Source of the DNA: an uncultured Collinsella sp.
GTDB taxonomy: Bacteria > Actinomycetota > Coriobacteriia > Coriobacteriales > Coriobacteriaceae
Length of the DNA: 64,000 nt
Assembly: GCA_958408685.1 (NCBI GenBank)
Contig: CATYLC010000008.1
Span: forward strand, 21,211-85,210
Reading direction: 5' to 3'
The notes beneath the pieces are model-generated. The model had not been told where the DNA came from, ran no database searches, and worked only from the letters and a program-made list of their open reading frames with translations. Below, piece after piece: positions 24,255-32,839 of this stretch. Position numbers and translations under genes: made by a program. Positions within the stretch are counted from its first letter, which is position 1. Every line of letters begins with the position of its first letter.

Positions 24255-24279
24255 AAAAAAGGCCACATAACGTGGCCTT
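24255..24279 (-). terminator. possible terminator of LTA-synthase-like gene
   Basis: GGCCACATAACGTGGCC is a short hairpin. On the minus strand it is followed by TTTTTTGC. It lies about 210 bases past the stop at 24486, beyond palindrome III. Confidence 0.6.
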
Positions 24280-24335
24280 CAACTTATATATGTTCAGCAG
24301 ATGTCCCCATGACAAGCCGCGTTTCAACACCGAGG

Positions 24336-24466
24336 CGTCTGCCCGGCGACGCGGAATGTAAGGTTCATCGCGAGTTCCGCACGAGCCGGAGAGCACTTAA
24401 TGTGCTCTCCGTGCGAGCAGGACTGTCCGAGCGGGGAACCTTACGTTCCGCGCCGCCGGGCAGACG
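24336..24466. repeat. large GC-rich palindrome III (131 bp)
   Basis: Outer arms CGTCTGCCCGGCG and its complement (24454-24466) are extended by GCGGAATGTAAGGTTC / GAACCTTACGTTCCGC with one mismatch, and enclose an inner hairpin GGAGAGCAC/GTGCTCTCC (24388-24410). It immediately follows the minus-strand gene ending at 24486. Confidence 0.85.
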
Positions 24467-24485
24467 AACCAGTTAAGACGCGCCA

Positions 24486-26786
24486 CTACTTGATCTTGGT
24501 CGTACCCGGCGCCAGGTTGGGGTCGGTCTCGTTGGCCTCGGTCTGGAAGTGCTCGGTGTACACGTTCTTGCCGTCGCGGAACATCTCGTAGTATTGCATC
24601 TTGGCGTAATCTTCGCGCGCCTTGGTTGCGGCAGCGGCAGCGGCGTCGTCACCGGTGACGTTGGAGGAGAGCGCCCAGCGCAGGCTGGCGTCCTCGTAGC
24701 CCACGGAGTTGATAGCGGGCAGCGACTCGCGCAGCGTCATGTGCGCCTTCTGATAGTCGGTCAGCGGTGCGCCGATCAGCTGCATCAGCTGCGTGGACAG
24801 GTAGTTGGTGGACAGGTCGTCGACCTCGCTTGTCTGGTCGCAGCCGGCAACGTCGTAGTTGGCCCAGATGATGTAATCGGTCTGCCACAGGCGCTCCTGA
24901 TGCGTGGCGTCGTCCTCGCCGGTAAACCACTTATCGTTGAACTTGGACGGGAAGAACGGCTGGTGGTCGCCCCAGAACACCACGACTACCTTGCGGTCGA
25001 GTTTGCTCAAGGCGTTGAGGAAGTAGCGCAGCGCTTGGTCGGACTGCTCGATGCACGAGACATACTCGTCGACATCGGACAGTGTGCCGTCCTCGACGGT
25101 CTTGGCGTCCAGATCGGTCGTGTCGATATTCAGGTGCATCTGCTTGTCGACCGGCAGCAGGCCCGTATCGTAGCCCGAGTGGTTCTGCATGGTCACGTCG
25201 AAGATAAACTGCGGATCGGCGTTCTGGTCGAGCAGCTCAAGAATCTTGTCGTAGGTAGCCTGGTCGGTCACCATGCCGCGCAGGGTATCGGCGCCCTGGA
25301 AATCGTTGATGGACAGGAACTGGTCAAAGCCAAAGTCCTTGTAGACGTTCTCACGGTTCCAGTTGGTCGCGTGGTTGGGATGCATGGCCGTGGTGGAATA
25401 TCCGAGCGACTTGAACTGCTCGGCTAAGTTCCCGGTCGTCTCCATGTTGTAGATGGTGTAGGGGTACACGCCCGAGCCCAGGTTGGCCATGGAGTTGCCG
25501 GTCATAAACTCAAACTCGGTATTGGCGGTACCGCCGCCGTAGGCGCTCACATAGAGCTTGCCGCGGCTGAGGCAGTCGGACAGGTTCTTAAAGTACTGCG
25601 GACCCTCGTAGCCGGCGCGCATGTTCTGGTAGATCGACAGATCCGAGAACGTCTCGTTCATGATGGCGATGACCGTGGGCTTCTCGCTGTCGAACTGCTC
25701 CTGGGCGGCGGCGCGCTCGTCGCTCTTGGCCGCGTCGGACTTGTCGTAGGCCTTGGCGTACTTTTTGAGCGTGGCCTTGGCATCGTCGACGGAGTAGTCG
25801 GCGGGTTTGGGCGGCTTAATGGACTGCGCTGCACTAATAAAGGCGGGCAGGTAGCCCTCGCGCCAGTAGCTCTCGAGCGGGCGCCAGGTGTAGACGGTGA
25901 TGCCGAGGGTGTTGTAGTAGTCGATAAGCGTGACGTGCGCGGTCACACCGCCCAGGCACAGCACGGCCACGAGCAGGTTGGTGAGCAGCATACGCTTGGC
26001 GTTGGCGGCACCCTTCTGACGGTGCGGTGCTACCAGGCCGGCGTACTCGCACAGCAGCATGGCGATGGCGGTAAAGCCCATGGACAGCACGCAGAACAGC
26101 GAGATCGAGAAGGTGTAGCCGTTGCCGGCGACCGCGGCGGCGGTGGAGATGGCCGAAAGGTCGCCCGGCTGGATGGGCATGGACTTAAACGTGATAACGA
26201 AGAACTCGGCAATGCCCAGGACAAAGAGGGCAAAGGCCAGGACGGCCGGAGCTGCGCCATGGCGCTGGAACAGGAAGAACAGGCCGACCATGAGCGTGGT
26301 GATGATGGCCCACTCGAGCAAGATGCACAGGGGGTAGACCCAGGTAAAGTCGTGGTTGGACGAGACCTCCATGCCCAGCAGCGCAAAGACGCCGGCGAGC
26401 AGCAGGCACAGGACGGCGGCGACGAGCGGTTTGCCCACAAAGGCGCCGCGCAGGCGGGCGAGCTTGCCGGTGGGGGCGGGGGCGTCGGGCGCGGCGAACG
26501 CAAAGACGCGCGGGGCGATGCGGTCACGTGCGATGCTGGCCCAGGCGCAGCCGGTGAGGATGGCGTTGGTCAGGATGAGCATCACAAAGGCGAGCGGCTC
26601 GTTTTGGGCGACGAGGCCAATGGCGCCCCAAATGGTCAAAAAGACCTGGAAAAGACCGAAGGCGACGCTCCACCCAAGAGCGCTTTTGGCAACGGTGCCC
26701 GACTGAGCGCGAATGGCCTTGGCCTCGCGCAAGACAAGGTAGACGGTCGCCGCAAGACCGACGAGCGAGATGGCGGCAGCGAACAT
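24486..26786 (-). CDS. LTA-synthase-family phosphoglycerol transferase
   Basis: A 766-residue membrane enzyme with several N-terminal transmembrane segments, a cytoplasm-facing Pro/Ala-rich loop and a large extracellular sulfatase-fold domain from about residue 375. The catalytic Thr is in GGGTANTEFEFMTG (about residue 418). MNETFSDLSIY, AMHPNHATNWNRENVYKDFG, FDVTMQNHSGYD and VVVFWGDHQPFF supply the metal-binding signature of LtaS-like enzymes. It polymerises or decorates a teichoic-acid-like glycopolymer with glycerol phosphate; the exact product is unknown. ATG 26786 is preferred (GAGGAG seven bases upstream) over GTG 26801. Confidence 0.9.
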   Translation of the reverse strand: MFAAAISLVGLAATVYLVLREAKAIRAQSGTVAKSALGWSVAFGLFQVFLTIWGAIGLVAQNEPLAFVMLILTNAILTGCAWASIARDRIAPRVFAFAAPDAPAPTGKLARLRGAFVGKPLVAAVLCLLLAGVFALLGMEVSSNHDFTWVYPLCILLEWAIITTLMVGLFFLFQRHGAAPAVLAFALFVLGIAEFFVITFKSMPIQPGDLSAISTAAAVAGNGYTFSISLFCVLSMGFTAIAMLLCEYAGLVAPHRQKGAANAKRMLLTNLLVAVLCLGGVTAHVTLIDYYNTLGITVYTWRPLESYWREGYLPAFISAAQSIKPPKPADYSVDDAKATLKKYAKAYDKSDAAKSDERAAAQEQFDSEKPTVIAIMNETFSDLSIYQNMRAGYEGPQYFKNLSDCLSRGKLYVSAYGGGTANTEFEFMTGNSMANLGSGVYPYTIYNMETTGNLAEQFKSLGYSTTAMHPNHATNWNRENVYKDFGFDQFLSINDFQGADTLRGMVTDQATYDKILELLDQNADPQFIFDVTMQNHSGYDTGLLPVDKQMHLNIDTTDLDAKTVEDGTLSDVDEYVSCIEQSDQALRYFLNALSKLDRKVVVVFWGDHQPFFPSKFNDKWFTGEDDATHQERLWQTDYIIWANYDVAGCDQTSEVDDLSTNYLSTQLMQLIGAPLTDYQKAHMTLRESLPAINSVGYEDASLRWALSSNVTGDDAAAAAATKAREDYAKMQYYEMFRDGKNVYTEHFQTEANETDPNLAPGTTKIK

Positions 26787-26999
26787 GCTGAGACTCCTCA
26801 CAAACTAAAACGTACGAAAGCGGGGGTTTACCCGATTGTTACCAAGATATGCGCTGCAATTGGTGTCTGCGCACAACAACCAGCCATATTAACGCGCACG
26901 TGTGGCGGTGTGGCGCAATGTAGTGGCGACCTGCGCGATAATGGACGGGAATTACACGGAAACGTAAAGGCTTCTTAAAGAATTAGCGAGGATTAGGCG

Positions 27000-27848
27000 A
27001 TGAACGAGCAGGTTTGCACCAAGGCTGTGGATACGTGTGGCTATCCGGTCGAGACGACGGGCAATGCGGTGCTGGACACGTTGGAGCACCGTTCCTCCAC
27101 GCGTGCCTTCGCGCGTGATGACGACGACCGTCCCGTGGCGGTGACCGACGAGCAGCGGGCGGCGATTCTGCATGCGGCGAGCCGTGCGCCGTCGGCAGGC
27201 GCCATGATGATGTATTCCATCGTGAGCATTCGCGAGCAGGCCACGCTGGACCGTCTGGCTGACCTGTGCGACCACCAGCCCATGATCGCCAAGGCGCCCT
27301 GGGCACTTATATTTGTGGTCGATTATGCCAAGTGGATCGATCTGTTTGAGCACGTGGGCTGCTTTGAGCCCGAGTTTGTCGAGCGCACGGGTAAGGCGCC
27401 CCGCCGCGCGCCGGGTTTGGGCGACTTTGCCATCGCGGCCCAGGACGCCGTGATCGCCGCGCAAAACGCCGTGGTTGCCGCCGAGGCTCTGGACCTGGGG
27501 AGCTGCTATATCGGTGATATCGTCGAGAATGCCGAGGAAGTTGCCGAGCTGCTCGATCTGCCGCCCTATACCATGCCGCTGTCGATGCTCATCATCGGCA
27601 CGCCCCGCAAGGAGCGCCCGGCTATTGCGCATCCCGTGGTGAACCTGGTGCACGAGGAGCGCTACTGCCGCGCCGATGCCGCGACCATGGACGCGCGGGT
27701 GGCCGAGATGGATGCGATGTTTCGCCCGCACGCCCACGAGGTGGGCGAGCGCGTGGTGGATATCTACACCCGCAAACACACCAGTCCCTTTATGGCCGAG
27801 ATGAGCCGCTCCATGGAATGGTGGTTCAAAAACTGGCTCGGAAAATGA
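27000..27848 (+). CDS. nitroreductase family protein (long form)
   Basis: A 282-residue nitroreductase-like flavoprotein. LEHRSSTRAFAR is the FMN-phosphate motif, followed by AASRAPSAGAMMMYSIVSIR. The central LDLGSCYIGDIVENAEEVAE, then LLDLPPYTMPLSMLIIGTPR, is typical of the group. The extra C-terminal part (about residues 215-282) ends in Trp-rich MEWWFKNWLGK and exceeds the usual 200-residue size. ATG 27000 has GAGG eight bases upstream. A REP-like palindrome begins two bases after the stop. The 212-base gap upstream, shared with the divergent LTA-type gene, holds nothing I recognise beyond promoter space. Confidence 0.85.
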   Translation: MNEQVCTKAVDTCGYPVETTGNAVLDTLEHRSSTRAFARDDDDRPVAVTDEQRAAILHAASRAPSAGAMMMYSIVSIREQATLDRLADLCDHQPMIAKAPWALIFVVDYAKWIDLFEHVGCFEPEFVERTGKAPRRAPGLGDFAIAAQDAVIAAQNAVVAAEALDLGSCYIGDIVENAEEVAELLDLPPYTMPLSMLIIGTPRKERPAIAHPVVNLVHEERYCRADAATMDARVAEMDAMFRPHAHEVGERVVDIYTRKHTSPFMAEMSRSMEWWFKNWLGK

Positions 27849-27850
27849 CG

Positions 27851-27883
27851 AATGTGACAAGGGGACGGTCCCCTTGTCACATT
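27851..27883. repeat. REP-like palindrome (GTGACAAGGGGACGGTCCCC)
   Basis: A 33-bp palindrome, perfect except at the centre: AATGTGACAAGGGGAC and GTCCCCTTGTCACATT. The stem carries paired G/C substitutions relative to the 53678 copy (AAGGGGAC/GTCCCCTT versus AAAGGGAC/GTCCCTTT). Confidence 0.8.
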
Positions 27884-27966
27884 CCATATCGCCGCGGTAG
27901 CCTAAAGGCCGTATAAATGTTTATCTAACTGGGAAAACAGTGCCATTCAAACATAGGACGATTACC

Positions 27967-27972
27967 TATAAT
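27967..27972 (+). promoter_or_regulatory. putative -10 element for kup
   Basis: A perfect TATAAT 36 bases before the kup start. No convincing -35 hexamer is at the right distance (TTCAAA is 15 bases upstream), so an activator-dependent promoter is possible. Confidence 0.4.
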
Positions 27973-28007
27973 CCCTTCGAACATTAAAGTTGGGAGGAAA
28001 CCGGCTT

Positions 28008-30035
28008 ATGGAACAAAAGGCCAAGGAGGCAGCCTCGCACGCTGCGATTCCTGTGAGCATCTCGGCGATGCTCGTCACGCTGGGCGTGGTGTACGGCGAT
28101 ATCGGCACCAGCCCTATGTATGTAACCAAGGCGCTCGTTGCCGGCAACGGCGGCATCGGAAGCGTGACGGAGGAGTTCGTGCTCGGCGCGCTCTCCCTTG
28201 TCGTGTGGACGGTCACGCTGCTGACCACCATCAAGTATGTGCTCATCTCGCTGCGCGCCGATAACCATGGTGAGGGCGGCATCTTTGCCCTGTACAGCCT
28301 GGTCAAGCGCTGCGGCAAGTGGCTTATCATCCCCGCCATGCTGGGTGGCGCCGCGCTGCTCGCCGACGGCATCCTGACGCCGGCCGTTACCGTTACCACG
28401 GCCATCGAGGGCCTGCGCACCATCCCGGCGGTCCATGCCGTGCTGGGCGATGACCAAGGCCGCGTCGTCGCCATTACGCTCGCCATCATCATCGTGCTCT
28501 TCTTGGTACAGCGCATCGGTACGGCCAAGATCGGTCACGCCTTTGGCCCCATCATGACGCTGTGGTTTCTGTTCCTGGGCGGCACGGGTCTTTTCTTTGT
28601 TTTCCAGCACCCCGCCGTGCTGCTGTGCCTCAACCCGGTGCGCGGCATCGCCTTTTTGCTGAGCCCCAACAACCACGCGGGCATCATGATTCTGGGCAGC
28701 TGCTTCCTCGCCACCACCGGTGCCGAGGCGCTCTACTCCGACATGGGCCACGTCGGCCGCGGCAACATCTACGCTACCTGGCCGTTCGTTAAGTGCTGCC
28801 TGCTGCTTTCCTATATGGGCCAGGGCGCTTGGCTTATGAACAACGCCGCCAACCCCGAGCTCATGGGCATTGCCGATCTCAACCCGTTCTACCAGATGCT
28901 CGCCCCGGGCCTGCGCCCGTTTGCCGTCGGCCTTTCCACCGTCGCGGCCATCATTGCCTCGCAGGCGCTCATCACCGGCGCATTCTCGCTGGTGTCCGAG
29001 GCCAGCCGTCTGGACCTCATGCCGCACATGCAGGTCTTCTACCCTGCCGAGACCAAGGGCCAGCTCTACATCCCCATGGTCAACAACGTCATGCTTGTCG
29101 GCTGCGTCATCGTGGTGCTGCTGTTCCAGAACTCGGCGCATATGGAAGCCGCCTACGGCCTTGCCATCACGCTGACTATGATGTGCACCACGCTGCTGCT
29201 CTTCTTCTACCTGCACGAGGAGCGCAAGCTCAAGGTTGCTCCGTGGATCTTCGCGGCCTTCTTCCTTTTGCTCGAAGGCTTCTTCTTCGTGAGCTCGCTC
29301 ACCAAGTTCTTCCACGGCGGCTACTTCACCATCCTCATGGCTGCACTCATCATGGGCATTATGGTGTGCTGGTACAACGGCACGGCGGTCGAGCAGCGCC
29401 AGTTTACGCTGCTGCCGCTGCGCAGCTACCTGCCGCAGCTCAAGCGCCTGCGTGACGACGACCGTTATGAGCGCATGAGCGACAACGTCGTGTACCTGAC
29501 CAAGGACACCCATACCGACTACATCGACCGCGATATCGTCTATTCGATCTTGGACAAGCATCCCAAGCGCGCCCGCGCCTGGTGGTTCGTGAATGTCGAG
29601 ACCATGGACGAGCCGCACACCTTTGCCTATTCGGTCGAGACGTTCGGCACCGACTACGTGTTCCGCGTGCATCTGTACCTGGGCTACAAGATCAACCAGC
29701 GCGTCAATGCCTACCTGCGTCAGGTTGTTCAGGACCTGGCTGCCACCGGCGAGCTGCCACCGCAGACGCATGACTACTCGGTCTACAAGGATCCGGGTAA
29801 CATCGGCACGTTCAAGTTCGTCCTGATCCGTAAGCTTCTGGCGCCCGAAAGCGATGTGGAGCCCAGCGAGCGTACGGCCATCACGCTCAAGTACATCATC
29901 CGCCGCGCCGCCGGCACGCCTGCACGCTGGTACGGCCTGGAGAACTCCAACGTGAGCTTTGAGTACGTGCCACTGTTCACCAAGTTCAAGGCCGTGAACA
30001 AGATGCAGCGCCTGGCTCCCAACGAGCGGCCGTAG
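28008..30035 (+). CDS. kup: Kup-type potassium uptake protein
   Basis: A 675-residue K+ transporter of the KUP/HAK family. The signature GVVYGDIGTSPMYVTKAL is in the first membrane helix, and GGIFALYSLVKRC and ALLADGILTPAVTVTTAIEG follow. About 12 membrane segments are followed by a cytoplasmic C-terminal domain of about 220 residues. ATG 28008 is preceded by GGGAGG. Downstream are a tiny membrane protein and a KdpD/KdpE-like two-component system, which suggests potassium-linked regulation. No Kdp ATPase genes are in the window. Confidence 0.95.
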   Translation: MEQKAKEAASHAAIPVSISAMLVTLGVVYGDIGTSPMYVTKALVAGNGGIGSVTEEFVLGALSLVVWTVTLLTTIKYVLISLRADNHGEGGIFALYSLVKRCGKWLIIPAMLGGAALLADGILTPAVTVTTAIEGLRTIPAVHAVLGDDQGRVVAITLAIIIVLFLVQRIGTAKIGHAFGPIMTLWFLFLGGTGLFFVFQHPAVLLCLNPVRGIAFLLSPNNHAGIMILGSCFLATTGAEALYSDMGHVGRGNIYATWPFVKCCLLLSYMGQGAWLMNNAANPELMGIADLNPFYQMLAPGLRPFAVGLSTVAAIIASQALITGAFSLVSEASRLDLMPHMQVFYPAETKGQLYIPMVNNVMLVGCVIVVLLFQNSAHMEAAYGLAITLTMMCTTLLLFFYLHEERKLKVAPWIFAAFFLLLEGFFFVSSLTKFFHGGYFTILMAALIMGIMVCWYNGTAVEQRQFTLLPLRSYLPQLKRLRDDDRYERMSDNVVYLTKDTHTDYIDRDIVYSILDKHPKRARAWWFVNVETMDEPHTFAYSVETFGTDYVFRVHLYLGYKINQRVNAYLRQVVQDLAATGELPPQTHDYSVYKDPGNIGTFKFVLIRKLLAPESDVEPSERTAITLKYIIRRAAGTPARWYGLENSNVSFEYVPLFTKFKAVNKMQRLAPNERP

Positions 30036-30095
30036 ACGTCGGCGGCTACACGGAGTTGGTTTTTGATGGATAAGCATGAGGCCGGGGAGGTAAAC

Positions 30096-30290
30096 ATGGA
30101 TACAAAGGCGCTCGATGGCCGTGAGGCGGTGGTCGAAATGGTGCGTGAGGCGCGTGTCGACGCCGCCGAAGATCGGTTCCTTACGAACCGTGCCAACATG
30201 GACATGGCCGACCGCGTGATCTCGATCGTGGCACTGGTATTTGGAGCGGTGTGCGTGTGTGCCCTGCTCGCGCACGTGCTGTTTGTCTAG
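30096..30290 (+). CDS. small single-pass membrane protein, 64 aa
   Basis: It lies between kup and the kdpD-like gene. GGGGAGGT sits four bases before ATG 30096. The N-terminal 40 residues are charged and the C-terminal 24 form one transmembrane helix (VISIVALVFGAVCVCALLAH). Size and position resemble an accessory peptide, but sequence alone does not make it KdpF, which is shorter and starts with its helix. It may modulate Kup or the sensor kinase; this is speculation from position. Confidence 0.6.
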   Translation: MDTKALDGREAVVEMVREARVDAAEDRFLTNRANMDMADRVISIVALVFGAVCVCALLAHVLFV

Positions 30291-30336
30291 CGACCGCCGG
30301 TTGCAAAGGCTATACACTTGGAACCACCACAAGGGA

Positions 30337-30377
30337 AACCACCACAAAGGTGCCTGTCCCTTTGTGGTGGTTTTTGT
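30337..30377 (+). terminator. palindromic repeat acting as terminator (CCTGTCCCTTT core)
   Basis: AACCACCACAAAGG and CCTTTGTGGTGGTT form a 14-bp stem around TGCCTGTC, followed by TTTGTTTTTG. A partial copy of the left arm (GAACCACCAC) lies just upstream. The core links it to the GGGACAGTCCC family. Confidence 0.7.
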
Positions 30378-30401
30378 TTTTGAGAGAGGAGCGGGGCGCT
30401 G

Positions 30402-32027
30402 ATGGACGTCCGTACGGACGGCGATATTGCCGATAACTTTTGGTGGCGGCGCACAACGCTGACGCGCCGGACTCCTCTGTATGACGCCTGCGTATCGGTG
30501 GGACTGCTGGTCGCGGCGACGATTGTGGGCGCGCTGCTCGACCGTCCGGGTCTCGCGCCGAGCATCATGATCGTCTATGTGTTCGCCGTTCAGCTGTGCG
30601 CATTCTTTACCTGGAGTCGCCTGTATTGCTTGCTGAGCTCGGCTGCCGCCGTGGCGCTCTACAACTTCTTGTTTGTCGACCCGCGCTACTCGCTGTCGCT
30701 TATCGACCGCGGCTATCCCGGCATGTTCTTTATCATGTTCGTGGTCTCGCTTGTGTCGAGCTCGATTGCGTTGGCCCTGCGCCGCGCCTTGGCACAGGCT
30801 GCCGCCAGCGACCGCCGCACGCATATGGTGCTCGAGACCAACCGCATGCTGCAGCGGTGCGCCGACGAGCAGCAGATCGTTCACGCCATGGCAACGCAGC
30901 TGGCGCGTCTTTCGGGCTGTCCGGTCGTGTGGTACAGCGCCGACGCCGAGGGCGATGACCTGCTGCCGCGTTCGACATACACGGCCGTAGGCGATGCCGC
31001 ACCGGTGCACGAACTGGCGCCGCAGATGCCGCCGCGGCTCTCGGCGTCCGCCTATGTGGGAACGCCGCTCGACGCCACGTTTGGCGGCTCGGCGTTTTAT
31101 GGCATCTACCTGACGGTTCGCACAGGCGACGGCTTCGCGCGCTCGGGCGATCCCGCCTCGGTGGTGGGCGTGCTGGCTATCGTTGCCGAGCCCGACGTGC
31201 TGACGCATGAGGAGCGGACACTTGCCGATGCCATCGTGAGCGAAGGCGAGCTGGCGCTCGATCGCGCCCGCGCCATGGAGGCCCGCGAGGAGGCGGCGGT
31301 GCTTGCCAAAAATGAGCAGCTGCGCGCCAACCTGCTGCGCTCTATCTCGCATGACCTGCGCACGCCGCTCACCAGTATTTCGGGCAATGCCGATGTGCTG
31401 CTCGACCAGGGCTCGACCGGCACCGCCGTGCTCGACGCCCAGACGCGCCGCGGCCTGCTTCTATCCATTCGCTCGGATGCGCTGTGGCTCAACGCCACCG
31501 TCGAGAACCTGCTCGCCATCACCAAGCTCGAGGGCGGCGGCATGCATCTGTCGACCACGCTCGAGCTCATGGACGATATCGTCGAGGAGGCGCTGCGCCA
31601 CGTGAACCCTGCCGTGCGCGAGCACGACCTTAAGGTGGTGGCGTGCGATGAGCCGGCGCTCGTCAACGTCGATGCGCGCCTGATGGTGCAGCTGGTGGTC
31701 AATCTGGTGAACAACGCCATCACCTATACGCCCGCAGGCTCGCATATCATGATTTCGATTAGCGTCGACGATGGACGCGTGGCGTGCTCGGTGGCCGATG
31801 ATGGTCCGGGCATCGCACCCGAGGACCGCGAGCGGATCTTTGAGTCGTTCTACACCGCCAACCACGGTCTGGCTGACAGTCACCGCAGCGTGGGCCTGGG
31901 TCTTTCGCTCTGCCGCTCCATTGCGCTGGCACATGGCGGTAGCATAGAGGTTGCCGCGGCGGACCCGCACGGTTCGGTCTTTACGATTGAACTTCCCGTC
32001 GCCGATGTTTCGTTTGATAAGGAGTAG
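30402..32027 (+). CDS. KdpD-like sensor histidine kinase lacking the N-terminal Kdp/Usp domains
   Basis: A 541-residue membrane kinase. About residues 20-130 contain the compact four-helix DUF4118 membrane domain (VGLLVAATIVGALL ... FLFVDPRYSL). A GAF-like region and then the kinase core follow: SISHDLRTPLTSISGNADVL with the phospho-acceptor His near residue 316, N-box LVVNLVNNAITY and G-boxes DDGPGI and SVGLGLSLC. The KdpD and Usp domains that sense K+ in E. coli KdpD are absent. GAGAGGAG precedes the start. It is followed four bases later by its response regulator. Confidence 0.88.
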   Translation: MDVRTDGDIADNFWWRRTTLTRRTPLYDACVSVGLLVAATIVGALLDRPGLAPSIMIVYVFAVQLCAFFTWSRLYCLLSSAAAVALYNFLFVDPRYSLSLIDRGYPGMFFIMFVVSLVSSSIALALRRALAQAAASDRRTHMVLETNRMLQRCADEQQIVHAMATQLARLSGCPVVWYSADAEGDDLLPRSTYTAVGDAAPVHELAPQMPPRLSASAYVGTPLDATFGGSAFYGIYLTVRTGDGFARSGDPASVVGVLAIVAEPDVLTHEERTLADAIVSEGELALDRARAMEAREEAAVLAKNEQLRANLLRSISHDLRTPLTSISGNADVLLDQGSTGTAVLDAQTRRGLLLSIRSDALWLNATVENLLAITKLEGGGMHLSTTLELMDDIVEEALRHVNPAVREHDLKVVACDEPALVNVDARLMVQLVVNLVNNAITYTPAGSHIMISISVDDGRVACSVADDGPGIAPEDRERIFESFYTANHGLADSHRSVGLGLSLCRSIALAHGGSIEVAAADPHGSVFTIELPVADVSFDKE

Positions 32028-32031
32028 CGCC

Positions 32032-32745
32032 GTGCCGAACTCTGCCGTAAAACCGCTCATCTTGGTCGTTGAGGACGACCCTGCCGTTCGCAATCTTATT
32101 GTTGCCGCGCTCGAGGCGCACGGCTTGCGCCATATGGCTGTGGAGACCGCCCATGCCGCTATCGCCGCCGCCTCGTCGCAGACGCCGAGCATCGTGCTGC
32201 TCGATCTGGGCCTGCCCGATATGGACGGCGTCAAGGTGGTGGAGTCGGTGCGCGCATGGTCGGGCATGCCGATCATCGTGGTCTCGGCGCGCAGCGAGGA
32301 TGCGGACAAGATTCGCGCGCTCGATGCCGGCGCCGACGACTACCTGACCAAGCCGTTTTCGGTCGAGGAACTGCTCGCGCGCATTCGCACGACGCTCAGG
32401 CGCCTTTCGTATGCGCAAACGGGCGGCGTTGCCTCCGAGGGCTCGTTCGATACCGGTGAGCTACATATCGATTTTGATGCCGGCATCGCCACGATGGATG
32501 GCGAGGAGCTGCATCTGACGCCGATCGAGTACAAGCTCCTGTGCCTGCTGGCGCATAACGCCGACAAGGTACTGACGCACCAGTTTATCCTGCACGAGAT
32601 TTGGGGCACGGCAACTAAGAGTGACCTGGCAAGCCTGCGTGTCTTTATGGGCACGCTGCGCAAGAAGATCGAGTCCGACCCCGCGCACCCGCGCTATATC
32701 CAAACACACGTGGGTATCGGCTATCGCCTGGTCACCCAAGGGTAG
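32032..32745 (+). CDS. KdpE-like response regulator (OmpR family)
   Basis: A 237-residue regulator. The receiver domain has ILVVEDDPAVRNLI, phospho-acceptor Asp near residue 57 in LLDLGLPDMDG, and KPFSVEELLARI. The C-terminal winged helix has LTPIEYKLLCLLAHNADKVL, then THQFILHEIWG and YIQTHVGIGYRL, typical of KdpE. GTG 32032 is seven bases after AAGGAG and four bases after the kinase stop, so the two are translationally coupled. With no kdpFABC in the window, the upstream kup is the nearest plausible target. Confidence 0.9.
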   Translation: MPNSAVKPLILVVEDDPAVRNLIVAALEAHGLRHMAVETAHAAIAAASSQTPSIVLLDLGLPDMDGVKVVESVRAWSGMPIIVVSARSEDADKIRALDAGADDYLTKPFSVEELLARIRTTLRRLSYAQTGGVASEGSFDTGELHIDFDAGIATMDGEELHLTPIEYKLLCLLAHNADKVLTHQFILHEIWGTATKSDLASLRVFMGTLRKKIESDPAHPRYIQTHVGIGYRLVTQG

Positions 32746-32769
32746 GACGGCGTCCGCCATCCCACTATG

Positions 32770-32836
32770 AGTTGCGGTGAAATACGGTCTAAATTTGCCT
32801 AATTCCAGGCAAAACAGTCCGTATTCCACCGCAACT
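32770..32836. repeat. palindrome family AGTTGCGGTGGA, copy 2
   Basis: AGTTGCGGTGAAATACGG at the left pairs with CCGTATTCCACCGCAACT at the right, with an inner TTTGCCT/AGGCAAA pair. The outer 16 bases match the copy at 17423. It lies between the convergent kdpE-like and rlmKL genes, three bases past the rlmKL stop. Confidence 0.75.
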
Positions 32837-32839
32837 TTG

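Noticed and set aside
30096..30290. KdpF
   Set aside because: KdpF is about 30 residues and begins with its membrane helix. This protein has a 40-residue charged N-terminus and no kdpA follows.
27984..31352. A 1122-codon minus-strand frame opposite kup and the kdpD-like gene
   Set aside because: Antisense shadow of two well-supported genes, low complexity, and no ribosome site or domain.
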